Shown piece after piece: positions 1-8,600 of a stretch of 64,000 bases of DNA. This DNA is from an uncultured Jannaschia sp. Its GTDB lineage: Bacteria > Pseudomonadota > Alphaproteobacteria > Rhodobacterales > Rhodobacteraceae. Location: positions 124,001 through 188,000 of the forward strand of contig NZ_CANLTR010000004.1 of assembly GCF_947494055.1 (NCBI RefSeq), given 5' to 3'. Under the pieces are notes generated by a model, which was not told the origin of the DNA, did not search any database, and saw only the letters and a program-made list of their open reading frames with translations. The translations under genes and the position numbers were made by a program. Numbering within the stretch: the first letter of the stretch is position 1; every line of letters begins with the position of its first letter.

Positions 1-212
1 GCTTGACGACGGCCGGCAGCGTGAGCTCCACCGGTCTGTCCTCGTGGGTCGACGTGGTCCCGAATATCCGCGTCTCGGTCAAAGTGGGACAGGAAGTCCG
101 GATGGTGAACCCGGTCGCCGAGCTGCGCCTCGACCCGGATACGCTCGATCTCGTCGAGAAGGCCCCCGGCGCCTGGTGCGTGGTCTTCTCGGCGACGCAG
201 GTGGTCCGATGA
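1..212 (+). CDS. Phage tail-region protein, C-terminal part (truncated by window edge)
   Basis: An open frame runs from the left edge to a TGA at 210-212, about 70 residues. The frame is open at its first base, so the gene very probably starts upstream. The sequence is beta-rich and polar with no motif I recognise. The next gene starts inside its last codons (ATGA-type overlap at 209), so the two are translationally coupled. Position directly before the tail-tip genes suggests a tail component; no more specific role is supportable. Confidence 0.6.
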   Translation, partial: LTTAGSVSSTGLSSWVDVVPNIRVSVKVGQEVRMVNPVAELRLDPDTLDLVEKAPGAWCVVFSATQVVR

Positions 213-835
213 GGGAATTGAGCGCTGCCACGCAACGGCGGCTCGAAGCCGGCGAACTCGTCGCGCGCGACTTCGTCTGGATCGGCGCACGTCGACGCAC
301 GACGGGGGCGCGCGCCGAGCGCGGCTGGTGGAACGACGTCGGCACGATCGACGCGCAGATCATTGACGAGACGAACACGGTCCGGACCCGGACCTTCGTC
401 GGGCAGGGCGACCTCGGTCAGATCGGGGCCGTGCCGCTCGTCTCCGGGTTCGTGGCGCAGGAGGTGACGGTTCGCCTGAGCATGGTGTCGGTCGCCGTCG
501 AGGAGGCCGTACGCGAGTGGGATGTGCGCCGGGCGCCGATCCTGATCTGCCGTGGTTTCCTCGATCCGAACAGTCACCTGATGCCCGAGCCCGCGGTGCG
601 GCGGTTCTTCGGCTTCGTCGACAACGCCGAGATCGACACGCCCGCCGAAGGACAGGACGGCGCCGTCAGCCTGCACTGCGCCAGCCTGAGCCAGGAGCTC
701 CTGCGGTCGAGCACAGCCAAGCGGTCCGACGCGGATCAGCGTCGGCGGGCTTCGGGCGATCGTTTCTATCAGCACACCGCCGTCGTCGGCGACTGGGAAG
801 TCGAGTGGGGTTCGGAGGACAATTTCACAGCATGA
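209..835 (+). CDS. Phage minor tail / tail-hub-like protein
   Basis: 208 residues. The ATG at 209 overlaps the previous stop, and this is chosen over an in-frame start at 44, which would bury it in the previous gene. The protein is beta-rich and ends with a DRFYQHTAVVGDWEVEWG stretch; similar W/G-rich ends (RFYQ followed by WEVxWG) are known from tail proteins placed just before the tail-tip gene in lambda-like siphophages. Its stop overlaps the next start (ATGA at 832). Likely role: part of the baseplate hub connecting tube to tip. The function is inferred from position and general resemblance. Confidence 0.6.
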   Translation: MRELSAATQRRLEAGELVARDFVWIGARRRTTGARAERGWWNDVGTIDAQIIDETNTVRTRTFVGQGDLGQIGAVPLVSGFVAQEVTVRLSMVSVAVEEAVREWDVRRAPILICRGFLDPNSHLMPEPAVRRFFGFVDNAEIDTPAEGQDGAVSLHCASLSQELLRSSTAKRSDADQRRRASGDRFYQHTAVVGDWEVEWGSEDNFTA

Positions 836-1251
836 TCCGTGAGGCGACGATAGCAGACTGGCCCGAGGTGGACCGGATGGCGCGTGCGTTCCAGGCAGCG
901 GGCGGAGCGTGGGTGGATTACAGCCCCGACGTGTTCCGCGCGACGTTCCACGGCATCCTGTCGTCGGACCAGGGTCTCGCCATCATGCCGGAGGGCGGCG
1001 GGGGCATCCTGCTCGCGATGGTCGCGCCGTCCCCGTTCGGCCGCCAGCTCGCGGCGCAGGAGATCATGTTCTGGGTCGACCCTGACGTGCGCAGCTTCGG
1101 CTTGTGGTCGCGCATGATGGCCGCTTACGAAGCCTGGGCGCACGGCAAAGGCGCATGGCCGATCGGCATGACGGTTCTGGACGAGCGCACGGGCACGCTC
1201 GCCCGGCGGCGCGGGTATGAGCCCGCCGAGATGGTCTACCGGCTCGTCTGA
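832..1251 (+). CDS. GNAT-like N-acetyltransferase-fold protein of the tail cluster
   Basis: 139 residues beginning MIREATIADWPEVDRMA, the usual opening of GNAT acetyltransferases (strand 1 and helix 1). A central EIMFWVDPDVRSFGLWSRMMAAYEAW region corresponds to the acetyl-CoA binding strand-helix, although the classical Q/RxxGxG/A loop is degenerate (DVRSFG). It ends LARRRGYEPAEMVYRLV, the typical GNAT C-terminus. Small GNAT-like genes beside tail-tip genes are frequent in alphaproteobacterial siphophages; their substrate is unknown. The start overlaps the upstream stop and its own stop overlaps the next start (TGATGG at 1249-1254). Confidence 0.7.
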   Translation: MIREATIADWPEVDRMARAFQAAGGAWVDYSPDVFRATFHGILSSDQGLAIMPEGGGGILLAMVAPSPFGRQLAAQEIMFWVDPDVRSFGLWSRMMAAYEAWAHGKGAWPIGMTVLDERTGTLARRRGYEPAEMVYRLV

Positions 1252-4200
1252 TGGCCTTCTTTAGCGCGATCGCCGCCGCCGCCGGTGCGGTCTTCACGGC
1301 TGCGACCACGACGGCCATCGGGAAGATCCTGACGGGGGTCGCGATCAATGCGCTGGCCTCCGCGCTGTTCGCGCCGTCGGCGCCTGGCCGGGTCAGCAAT
1401 CCGATCCTCGACAAGGGCCAGCTCGGGATTGTCGCCCGGTCCTTTATCGTCGGGACGTATGCGACCAAGGGCTCGATCGTCTACCGCAACAGCTATGGCA
1501 CCGGCTCCGACGATCCGACCGAGAAGTTCGTCGTCGTCTATGCGCTTTCCGACCTGCCGGTGCGTGGCCTCTCGCGCATGTGGATCAACGGGCAGGAGTG
1601 CTCGCTTCAGAATGGCACGCCCGGCCCGCGCGGGTGGGTGATTCCGGAGTTCAACTACGACGACAAGGCCAAGGCTTACTACAACTTCTACGACGGTACG
1701 CAGACCGTTGCGAATCCGGAACTGGTCAACAACGTCAGCAGCGACGAGCGGCCTTGGACAAGCGCGCATGTCGGCCGGGGCATCGCCTACGCGATCCTGA
1801 CCCTCGACCACGATCCCCGTGTCTGGACGACGGGACGTCCGGACGTCCTCTTCGAGGTCCAGGGCTACCGCTTCCGCGATCCGTCCACGGGTGCGATGGG
1901 GACCGGGGACCAGACGCCGGCTGCACAGATGCACGGCATCCTGTCGGGCATCGAATATGCCGGGGAATGGTTCTACGGGCCGCAGAAGCCCGCCGTCCTC
2001 CCGACGGCGAACTGGGCGAAGGCGGTCGAGGACTGCCGCCGGAAGGTGCCCGGCGCGGATCAGTGGACGACTGCGGAGCGAAACCGGGCCTTCCGCGATG
2101 GCACGGTTCCGTCCCGCTACGCGTCCGGAATGGAGATCAGCGTGGACCGGCCGGTCTCGGAGGTCTGCCAGGACCTCGCGACGGCCTGCAACGGGCGCTT
2201 CGTCGAGGTCGCGGGGGCGTGGAAGTTCCAGGTTGGTGATCCGCCCCCCGTGTCCGCGGCGAACTTCACCTTCTCGGATGACGACATCTCTACGCTCGAC
2301 GCGCAGACGTTTTCGCCGTTCCTGCCGCTCGCCGAGACCGTCAATCACTTCACCGGGACCTACCCGGACCCCGAGCAGCAGTACAACATGCAGGAGGCGC
2401 CCGCGCTCCGGGTGGCGGCCTACGAGCAGGAGGACGGTGACCGTCGGCTGACCTCCAACGTCCAGTTCAACGCGGTCACGGCCAAGGAACAGGTCCAGCG
2501 CCTGATGAAGTCGGCGCTCGCCGAGGCGCGCCGGGCGCGGCGCCACACGATCACGCTCGGGTCGAAGTTCTTCGGAGTCGAGCCGGGCGATTACGGCGCC
2601 TGGGACAGCAGCCGCAACGGCTACATCAAGAAACTGTTCCGGGTCGACGGCATCCGCGACGAGCCGAACGGCAGCGTCACGCTGGATCTGACCGAGGTCG
2701 ATCCGTCGGACTACGATTTCGACGGCCCCGACTTTCAGGTCGTCTCGTCGGGCAGCATCGTGAAGCCTGCGGAGCCGACCTACGTCGTCCCGAACTGGTC
2801 GGTGCAGGGCGTCGAGGTGAACGACGGCAGCGGCGCGCGAAGGGTCGCCGCAGAATTCACCTGGAACGCCGGCAAGCGCGGCGAAGCGGTCGAGTACCAG
2901 ATATATGCGGGCAGCGGGACGAACCTAGTCACCGATGGCCGGTTCGACAGCTACGATCTCGGCCGGGGCCGGACGGGCGACGGGATCGCCCCGAACGGCA
3001 GCTACGAGGCTCGGGTCCGTCGGATCAAGAAGCGGGGCCGCACGCCCTGGTCGCAGCGCAAGGCCTTCACCGCGCCGGACGTGCGGCTGAGCGAGAAGGA
3101 CCTGCAGGAAAAGATTCAGAAGGACCTGGCCGCGGCCGAGAAGGCGGCGGACGAGCTCGACGCGATCGCGGAGGAAAAGGGGACACGCCTCCTCGATTAC
3201 CTTGCACAGATCGAGGCCGGTACGGTCGATGAGACCGCGGTGTATGAGTACATCGACGAGCAGACGCAGGCGGCGAAGGCGGGCGCGCAGGCTTACACCG
3301 ACAAGCAGACCGTTTCGCTGGCCGACGATCTCGGCTCGATCGCAGCGACGATCTCCACGCTCGAGGCCGCGTTCATCCCGAACCTGGGCTTCGAGGACGT
3401 CAAGGGCCGCGATGCGGGAGAGCCGACGGGATGGCGGCTCGTGACGGCCGTCGGCGGCGAGCTGGTCGTCCGGCATCACACCGACAAGCTCGCGCCAGAA
3501 ACGAAGGGCAAGTATTCCTTCGGAAGCCAGACATCCGATGCGGGCCCGTGGTGGTATCTGTCGAAGGTCTTCCGCTTCACCCGCGGGCAGAACATCCGCG
3601 TGCTGGCGCAGGGGTGGGTGAGCACCGCCGGAACGCCGAACGCGTCGCCGGATGGCGGCTTCGTGGGGGAAGACGATTTCTTCATCCACTTCATCCAGCG
3701 AGACGAGAACGGGGATATCCTCGACGAGTCCACCACCATATCGGGCGTCTACACGACGTTTCAGAACGAGGGCGTCCTCCGCGGTGGCTGGCACAAGCGG
3801 GACAGCTCGCGGACCGGGGTCAACCGCGTCGCCTACATCGAGGTCCGTCTTGTCGCGGCAGACGGGAATGCGACGAACGTCGGCAACAAGCAGGTCTACG
3901 GCTCGTTCTCGGGCAATGCTGCCGTCCTCTTCGACGACATCGAGATGGAGAGCGACAACGGCACGCTGATCGAGGTCGATCCGCATGACCTGACGCGCGC
4001 GGTGTCCACCTCGGCCAGATTGCAAAACATCGAGCACCTGGACGTGACTGCGGACGATGCGTTCGGACGCTTCTTCACGCGCCTCGGCGTGCAGGCGGGC
4101 GGGAACAATGCCGGCGTGATCGCCGACGGCATGGCCTATGCCAGCAAGCAAGGGGCGAAGTCGAAGTACGTCCTGACCACCACGGCAGGCAGTGCCCAGA

Positions 4201-4817
4201 GCACGTTTCGTCTCCTCGCAGCCGACAACCTCGACGGCAATCCGATCTCGCAGATCGCCTTCGGCGCCGATTACTACGTCTTCAAGGGCGGCCTTGCGCT
4301 GTTCGATGGCGGCGGACTGCAATCGGCCGGGTTCTCCTCGGGCAGAGCGGGCGACGGCTTTCGCATTAACACTAATGGCGCAGAGTTCGGAACGCTTGCA
4401 CTTCGCGAGAACTCGATCACGTTCGGCAACTCGGCCGACACCGAAAACGGCTTCGACCTCGTGTCCGTCAGCGGCGACGGCAGCGCGACGTCGCATTTCC
4501 AGGCCCAGTACCTGAATTGCCTACTGTCCCCACCCAAAGGCAACATTCCGTACGACCTGTATTTCTTCGTGACGGCCGTCGGTGACGGAATGGAGATGAA
4601 TGTCTCGCTTGATGGCAACGCGAACTGCATCGCGCTTCGTCGCCACCTGACGCCCATCGCGGAAATCTCGGGGTCGGATGCGCAACAGGGCACGATAATC
4701 GGGAAGTATGCCGATCTGACGGGCGACCACCGCATCCGGCTCTGGGTTCGGAAGGGGTCGGGATCGAGCCCGTCGATCTCGCGGGCGTCCATGATACTGC
4801 TGGGCATTGCACGATGA
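1251..4817 (+). CDS. Tail-tip attachment protein (host-specificity protein J-like)
   Basis: 1188 residues. The N-terminus has an Ala-rich hydrophobic segment (about residues 5-45), as in phage tail-tip J proteins. Residues of roughly 280-500 contain the TipJ-like core (SEVCQDLATACNGRFVEV, then a segment around QRLMKSALAEARRARRHTITL and the GVEPGDYGAWDS turn). A fibronectin-like region follows, then a short acidic coiled coil (about 610-680, EKDLQEKIQKDLAAAEKAADEL). The C-terminal half is variable and beta-rich, presumably carrying receptor contacts. It sits between the tail hub and small fibre genes, where gpJ is expected. Confidence 0.85.
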   Translation: MAFFSAIAAAAGAVFTAATTTAIGKILTGVAINALASALFAPSAPGRVSNPILDKGQLGIVARSFIVGTYATKGSIVYRNSYGTGSDDPTEKFVVVYALSDLPVRGLSRMWINGQECSLQNGTPGPRGWVIPEFNYDDKAKAYYNFYDGTQTVANPELVNNVSSDERPWTSAHVGRGIAYAILTLDHDPRVWTTGRPDVLFEVQGYRFRDPSTGAMGTGDQTPAAQMHGILSGIEYAGEWFYGPQKPAVLPTANWAKAVEDCRRKVPGADQWTTAERNRAFRDGTVPSRYASGMEISVDRPVSEVCQDLATACNGRFVEVAGAWKFQVGDPPPVSAANFTFSDDDISTLDAQTFSPFLPLAETVNHFTGTYPDPEQQYNMQEAPALRVAAYEQEDGDRRLTSNVQFNAVTAKEQVQRLMKSALAEARRARRHTITLGSKFFGVEPGDYGAWDSSRNGYIKKLFRVDGIRDEPNGSVTLDLTEVDPSDYDFDGPDFQVVSSGSIVKPAEPTYVVPNWSVQGVEVNDGSGARRVAAEFTWNAGKRGEAVEYQIYAGSGTNLVTDGRFDSYDLGRGRTGDGIAPNGSYEARVRRIKKRGRTPWSQRKAFTAPDVRLSEKDLQEKIQKDLAAAEKAADELDAIAEEKGTRLLDYLAQIEAGTVDETAVYEYIDEQTQAAKAGAQAYTDKQTVSLADDLGSIAATISTLEAAFIPNLGFEDVKGRDAGEPTGWRLVTAVGGELVVRHHTDKLAPETKGKYSFGSQTSDAGPWWYLSKVFRFTRGQNIRVLAQGWVSTAGTPNASPDGGFVGEDDFFIHFIQRDENGDILDESTTISGVYTTFQNEGVLRGGWHKRDSSRTGVNRVAYIEVRLVAADGNATNVGNKQVYGSFSGNAAVLFDDIEMESDNGTLIEVDPHDLTRAVSTSARLQNIEHLDVTADDAFGRFFTRLGVQAGGNNAGVIADGMAYASKQGAKSKYVLTTTAGSAQSTFRLLAADNLDGNPISQIAFGADYYVFKGGLALFDGGGLQSAGFSSGRAGDGFRINTNGAEFGTLALRENSITFGNSADTENGFDLVSVSGDGSATSHFQAQYLNCLLSPPKGNIPYDLYFFVTAVGDGMEMNVSLDGNANCIALRRHLTPIAEISGSDAQQGTIIGKYADLTGDHRIRLWVRKGSGSSPSISRASMILLGIAR

Positions 4818-5380
4818 CGGTGGATTATACCGTCTGCGCGGCCGACGGGCATGTGCTGCGGACAGGCAGCGCTTCGACGGGGGAGATGGCTGAGAGGATG
4901 CCCGAGGGCGACGAGTTCGTCATCCTTGGACATGCACCGGCCGGGACGCGGTGGTCGGGAGACGCCTGGGTCGACGACGACGCGGTTAACATGGCCTTCG
5001 AGCGAAGCCGAGCACGCAGACGCGTCGACATCGCGATCGGGCAGTTCCGGCGCCGCCACATCACCGTCATCGACGGTCAGGAGGGCGGATACCTGTCGAA
5101 GGAAGCGGAGGCCAAGGCTTACGTCGCGATGGACCCCGAGCCCGCGGACCTTGCGGACTTCCCGCTCCTGGCCGCCGAGCTCGGCCGCGCGACGCCTACG
5201 GCGCCCACGCCGTATCAGCTTGCGCAACTCTGGCTGAACATGGCGGCGATCTGGCGGCCTTTGTTCGGCGCGACCGAGGCGCTCCGCCTGGATGCCAATG
5301 ACGCCATCCAGGCGGCTGCCACAAAGGCTGAAATCGATATCGGCCTTGCCAACCTGACGGCGCAACTCGACGCTCTCTGA
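4814..5380 (+). CDS. Phage tail-associated protein of unknown function
   Basis: 188 residues; the ATG overlaps the tail-tip stop (ATGA). The N-terminal 60 residues look like a small beta domain (APAGTRWSGDAWVDD). An Arg-rich helix follows (AFERSRARRRVDIAIGQFRR), then helical segments ending NLTAQLDAL. The helix-rich C-terminus after an Arg-rich linker resembles the accessory/fibre-assembly proteins that follow J-like genes in other prophages. Specific function unknown. Confidence 0.6.
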   Translation: MTVDYTVCAADGHVLRTGSASTGEMAERMPEGDEFVILGHAPAGTRWSGDAWVDDDAVNMAFERSRARRRVDIAIGQFRRRHITVIDGQEGGYLSKEAEAKAYVAMDPEPADLADFPLLAAELGRATPTAPTPYQLAQLWLNMAAIWRPLFGATEALRLDANDAIQAAATKAEIDIGLANLTAQLDAL

Positions 5381-5390
5381 CGAGGAAATC

Positions 5391-6044
5391 ATGCCACTGG
5401 AGTTCATTTACGACTTCACCAACGCGGTGAAGCCGGGCGGAAGGCCTGTCTCTCTCGTGATCGATCCGCCGCGGGACAGCGATTTCGATATCGTCTGCAA
5501 CGGTGTCCCGGCCGATGCCACCTTGTGGCTCGCCGTCTCCGTTACTGCCGGCGGGAACCCGATCTATGACAAGCTCGGAACCGCCAATCGTATCCGCGTG
5601 CTTGCCGACGATATCGGCGAGGAGATCGACGAGAACGCGCAGTACCGCTGCAACATCACGATCGAGGATCCTGATGGGTTCTCCATCCGCGACGTCAGCA
5701 ACAAGTTTCTGGGAACGGGGACGCTCCAGCAGACCGAGTCCATCCGGCCCTCGATCGAGAACTTCAATACAGCGCTGCTGTCCGACGCGACGCTGCCGAT
5801 CCAGCTCCTTACGCGGTCGCAATACGACGCCCTTACCTCGTACGAGCAGGGCCGCCCGTACCTGATCTACGATCTCGACGCCGATCCACCCTTCTTGCGC
5901 GACGGCACGCTGCCGATCGTCGCCGTCTACATGGGCACGACCGTCCGCTACGCGAACGGCGTCAGCTACCCTCCCGACCCCGCGCAGCCTGGCGGCGGCG
6001 GCCTCGGCGACGGTCCCGCCATCGATCCGGGGAGCGAGTGGTAA
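5391..6044 (+). CDS. Phage tail/fibre-region protein, unknown function
   Basis: 217 residues, starting 10 bases after the previous stop with a GAGGA ribosome-binding site (5381-5385). Predicted beta-rich: the N-terminal half looks like an Ig-like or carbohydrate-binding fold (SLVIDPPRDSDFDIVCNG...LWLAVSVTAGG). It ends in a Gly/Pro-rich flexible tail (PPDPAQPGGGGLGDGPAIDPG). The final TAA overlaps the next ATG (TAATG). Probably a structural accessory protein; no family recognised. Confidence 0.6.
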   Translation: MPLEFIYDFTNAVKPGGRPVSLVIDPPRDSDFDIVCNGVPADATLWLAVSVTAGGNPIYDKLGTANRIRVLADDIGEEIDENAQYRCNITIEDPDGFSIRDVSNKFLGTGTLQQTESIRPSIENFNTALLSDATLPIQLLTRSQYDALTSYEQGRPYLIYDLDADPPFLRDGTLPIVAVYMGTTVRYANGVSYPPDPAQPGGGGLGDGPAIDPGSEW

Positions 6045-6682
6045 TGGCGATCTACAAGAAGGTTCTGGCCGCGCCCACCGGGCCGGTGGCGGACGGCGAG
6101 GAGGATCTGTTCCTTGTCTCCCTCGACGGCGACGTGGCGACGTTTCATATGCCCCGCGCGGATGGGTCCGGGTATGTGCCCATCGTCAGCCCCGACCGCA
6201 TCGACGCGCAAGTGGATGCCAAGATCGCGGGCTTGCCCGTGCAGATCGCCCAGACTGCGGAGGCCGCCGCAGCTGATGCCGTCGCAGGCCTGTCGATCCC
6301 CACAGAGGCGGACATCGACGCGCGGGTGTCGGCGGCAGTCAATGGCATCGCTATCCCTTCGAGCGACGACATCGATGCGCGTGTCGCCGCAGGAATCGGC
6401 GGGCTCACGATCCCGACCACCGCAGACATCCAGACTGTCTCCAAGGCGACCGCAGCCGCCGAGATTGCCCGCGTCGCTCTACCGACCGCAGCTAGCGTCG
6501 AGGCCGCCGTCACCAAGGGTCTGACCGATCGCGACCTTCTGACGGCGGCGCAGGTCGAAGAACGCGCCGCGCGCATCGCCGAATCTCGCCGCCCCTGGGC
6601 GCTGTGGGGCTCGATCATCACCTCTTACCCCCGGCTTCCGCGCTTCACCGTGACGGGCAGCACCTTCAACATCTTGGAGTAG
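6044..6682 (+). CDS. Short tail-fibre-like protein with tandem helical repeats
   Basis: 212 residues. The ATG at 6044 overlaps the upstream TAA; a GTG six bases earlier is less likely. The middle of the protein (about residues 85-160) is built of three imperfect repeats of roughly 20 residues of the type IPTEADIDARVSAAVNGIA, IPSSDDIDARVAAGIGGLT, IPTTADIQTVSKATAAAEI. Such repeats are typical of trimeric fibre shafts. The C-terminus is short and hydrophobic-beta (ITSYPRLPRFTVTGSTFNIL). Likely a fibre shaft or adaptor between the tip and the larger downstream adhesins. Confidence 0.6.
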   Translation: MAIYKKVLAAPTGPVADGEEDLFLVSLDGDVATFHMPRADGSGYVPIVSPDRIDAQVDAKIAGLPVQIAQTAEAAAADAVAGLSIPTEADIDARVSAAVNGIAIPSSDDIDARVAAGIGGLTIPTTADIQTVSKATAAAEIARVALPTAASVEAAVTKGLTDRDLLTAAQVEERAARIAESRRPWALWGSIITSYPRLPRFTVTGSTFNILE

Positions 6683-6686
6683 TAGA

Positions 6687-8597
6687 ATGGCGAAGATCGC
6701 ATCTTTCAGCCGCCCGGATAACATGACCGGGAACAAGGGCTACGAGCTATACGAACTCGACGCGGATAACCCAAACCTCGCGCTCCATCGCGAGAATGGC
6801 CGCTATGAGGGGTGGCTTGCCGTCCAAATGCCGGCAATCATCGAGGTCACGGGCGCTGCGCCGCAGATCACCACGGCGCTGCCACTCGACCTCGCCGGCT
6901 ATACGCTGACAGCCGGCCAGACGGTCGGGGAAAGTCAGGTCTACCAGGATCTAGGAAAGCCCGAGAACTTCAATCCGGGCGCGGGTCTGATCGTCGGGCA
7001 GGTCCGGAGGATCCACGGTGCTGTGGGTAATTCGACCACCGTCCTAACCGAAGGCATGCAGGTTTATGTGGAGGTAACCATTACCACCGATGGCGACCCA
7101 CAACGGGTCAAAGCGTTCGAGTTCGGCCCAGTGTCGGTGCAGGCCGCCGTGGAGGCAATTCCGCCGAACGGGCTTACGCTGTCGAAGACGACCATTCCCG
7201 AGACCGCCCCGACCGGCACGACGATCGTCGCCGCGGCCAACCGGGCGACGACCTACGAGATGACCATCACGCCGTCGGAATATTGGGCTGTCTCTGGCAA
7301 CACAGCCACCTTGATTTTTCCGGTCAACCGGGAGGCCGTCGTCTACTTCGACGTCACGGTCAAGGCGACCGCGAACGATGGGTCCTCGACCACCTTCCCG
7401 CCTCGCCGCGTGGATGTCGGCAACGTCCCGGACGCGACCTGGACGGTGACCAAGCGTCCGACGCTGCCCGAGATCACCGACGGCATGACGGTCGCCGAAG
7501 TGCTGGCGCATCCCGACACGTCGCGCGGCACCTACACCTTCCCGCTCGGCCACGCGCTCGACGACGAAACCACGCTCGACATGGTGTCCGGCGGTGTCCC
7601 GTTGCCGCCCGCGACTGTCCTCGCGACAGGCGTCAAGGTCCAGCTTCGCGAGAAGGGCGTAACCGAGGACGAGACGCCATTTCAGGAACTTTCGGTCGAA
7701 ACCACGGTGCAGGCATCCGCCGCGCCGCTGATCGTCACGAAAGACCCCGAGACAGATCAGATCGGCATCTCCGGCGTCACACGCGATACCCCGGACTTCG
7801 ATATTGAATATACGTCCGAAACCTGGGTGCACCATAACGGCACGTACACACTCAAGCCGACGACGTGGAACGAAAAGCCGCAGATCCTGAAAGAAATGGA
7901 ATACGTCGTCAGCGGTTCGACACTGACGGTCAAGGAGCCGCTGCTCGCTCACGACTACGACGTAACCGTCATTCCTGACATCTACGTGGATAACGTCAAG
8001 ACCAACCTTTCGCAGTATCAGCAGGCGAACGGCGACTTCGTATTCGACCTATCCCCCTACGACTCCAAGCCATACACCGTCCAATTCGAGGCATTCGGGC
8101 AAAACTGTCAGGGCGCGGCAAAATCACATACCGGAGTACTGACGACGCCGGCTAATGTCGCGCCTGCGCCGGTTACCTTGGTTGACTTCACGACCTACGC
8201 CGCTCCCGGAGACTCTAAAGCATCAGGCAACGTCGTCGTAAAGAATGGCGAAGCGATTACGGTTTCCACGACCAGCAGCCAGATCACTCTGAAAAAAGCC
8301 GTCGATGCGGCCGCCTTTGCGAACCGAGTTCTTCGGTTTGAGTTTTCTGTCCCCACGCCCAACTCTCAAATTGCTGTTTTCCTAAAAGTGTACCATGCGG
8401 GCAATACCTTCGGAGAGACCATTGGCAGCGGGATAAACCGCACCACAGCTAGTGGGGGAATTGTGGAAGCACGCACGGTGGACTGCTCCGCTTTCACGGG
8501 GATCACGCATTTTGGTATCCAGTTTAATATTCCAAACTCTACCCAAGGGTCTGAGACCATTAACCACATTCGCGCCACCGACATCACAGGAGCCTAA
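6687..8597 (+). CDS. Large phage structural protein with Ig/cadherin-like domains
   Basis: 636 residues, starting 4 bases after the previous stop. Domains by eye: an N-terminal region of about 150 residues, then a cadherin-like repeat (LSKTTIPETAPTGTTIVAAA ... ATLIFPVNREAVVYFDVTVKATAND, about 165-250). Further beta-sandwich segments follow, then a C-terminal jelly-roll-like region (about 510-636). The last third has clearly lower GC and more A/T-ending codons than the first two thirds, suggesting module exchange at the receptor-binding end. Probable tail fibre or decoration protein. Confidence 0.65.
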   Translation: MAKIASFSRPDNMTGNKGYELYELDADNPNLALHRENGRYEGWLAVQMPAIIEVTGAAPQITTALPLDLAGYTLTAGQTVGESQVYQDLGKPENFNPGAGLIVGQVRRIHGAVGNSTTVLTEGMQVYVEVTITTDGDPQRVKAFEFGPVSVQAAVEAIPPNGLTLSKTTIPETAPTGTTIVAAANRATTYEMTITPSEYWAVSGNTATLIFPVNREAVVYFDVTVKATANDGSSTTFPPRRVDVGNVPDATWTVTKRPTLPEITDGMTVAEVLAHPDTSRGTYTFPLGHALDDETTLDMVSGGVPLPPATVLATGVKVQLREKGVTEDETPFQELSVETTVQASAAPLIVTKDPETDQIGISGVTRDTPDFDIEYTSETWVHHNGTYTLKPTTWNEKPQILKEMEYVVSGSTLTVKEPLLAHDYDVTVIPDIYVDNVKTNLSQYQQANGDFVFDLSPYDSKPYTVQFEAFGQNCQGAAKSHTGVLTTPANVAPAPVTLVDFTTYAAPGDSKASGNVVVKNGEAITVSTTSSQITLKKAVDAAAFANRVLRFEFSVPTPNSQIAVFLKVYHAGNTFGETIGSGINRTTASGGIVEARTVDCSAFTGITHFGIQFNIPNSTQGSETINHIRATDITGA

Positions 8598-8600
8598 CCG

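Noticed and set aside
1236-2546. Minus-strand frame of 436 codons opposite the tail-tip gene
   Set aside because: Arg/Asp/Gly-rich shadow with no start signal; the plus-strand tail-tip protein is well supported.
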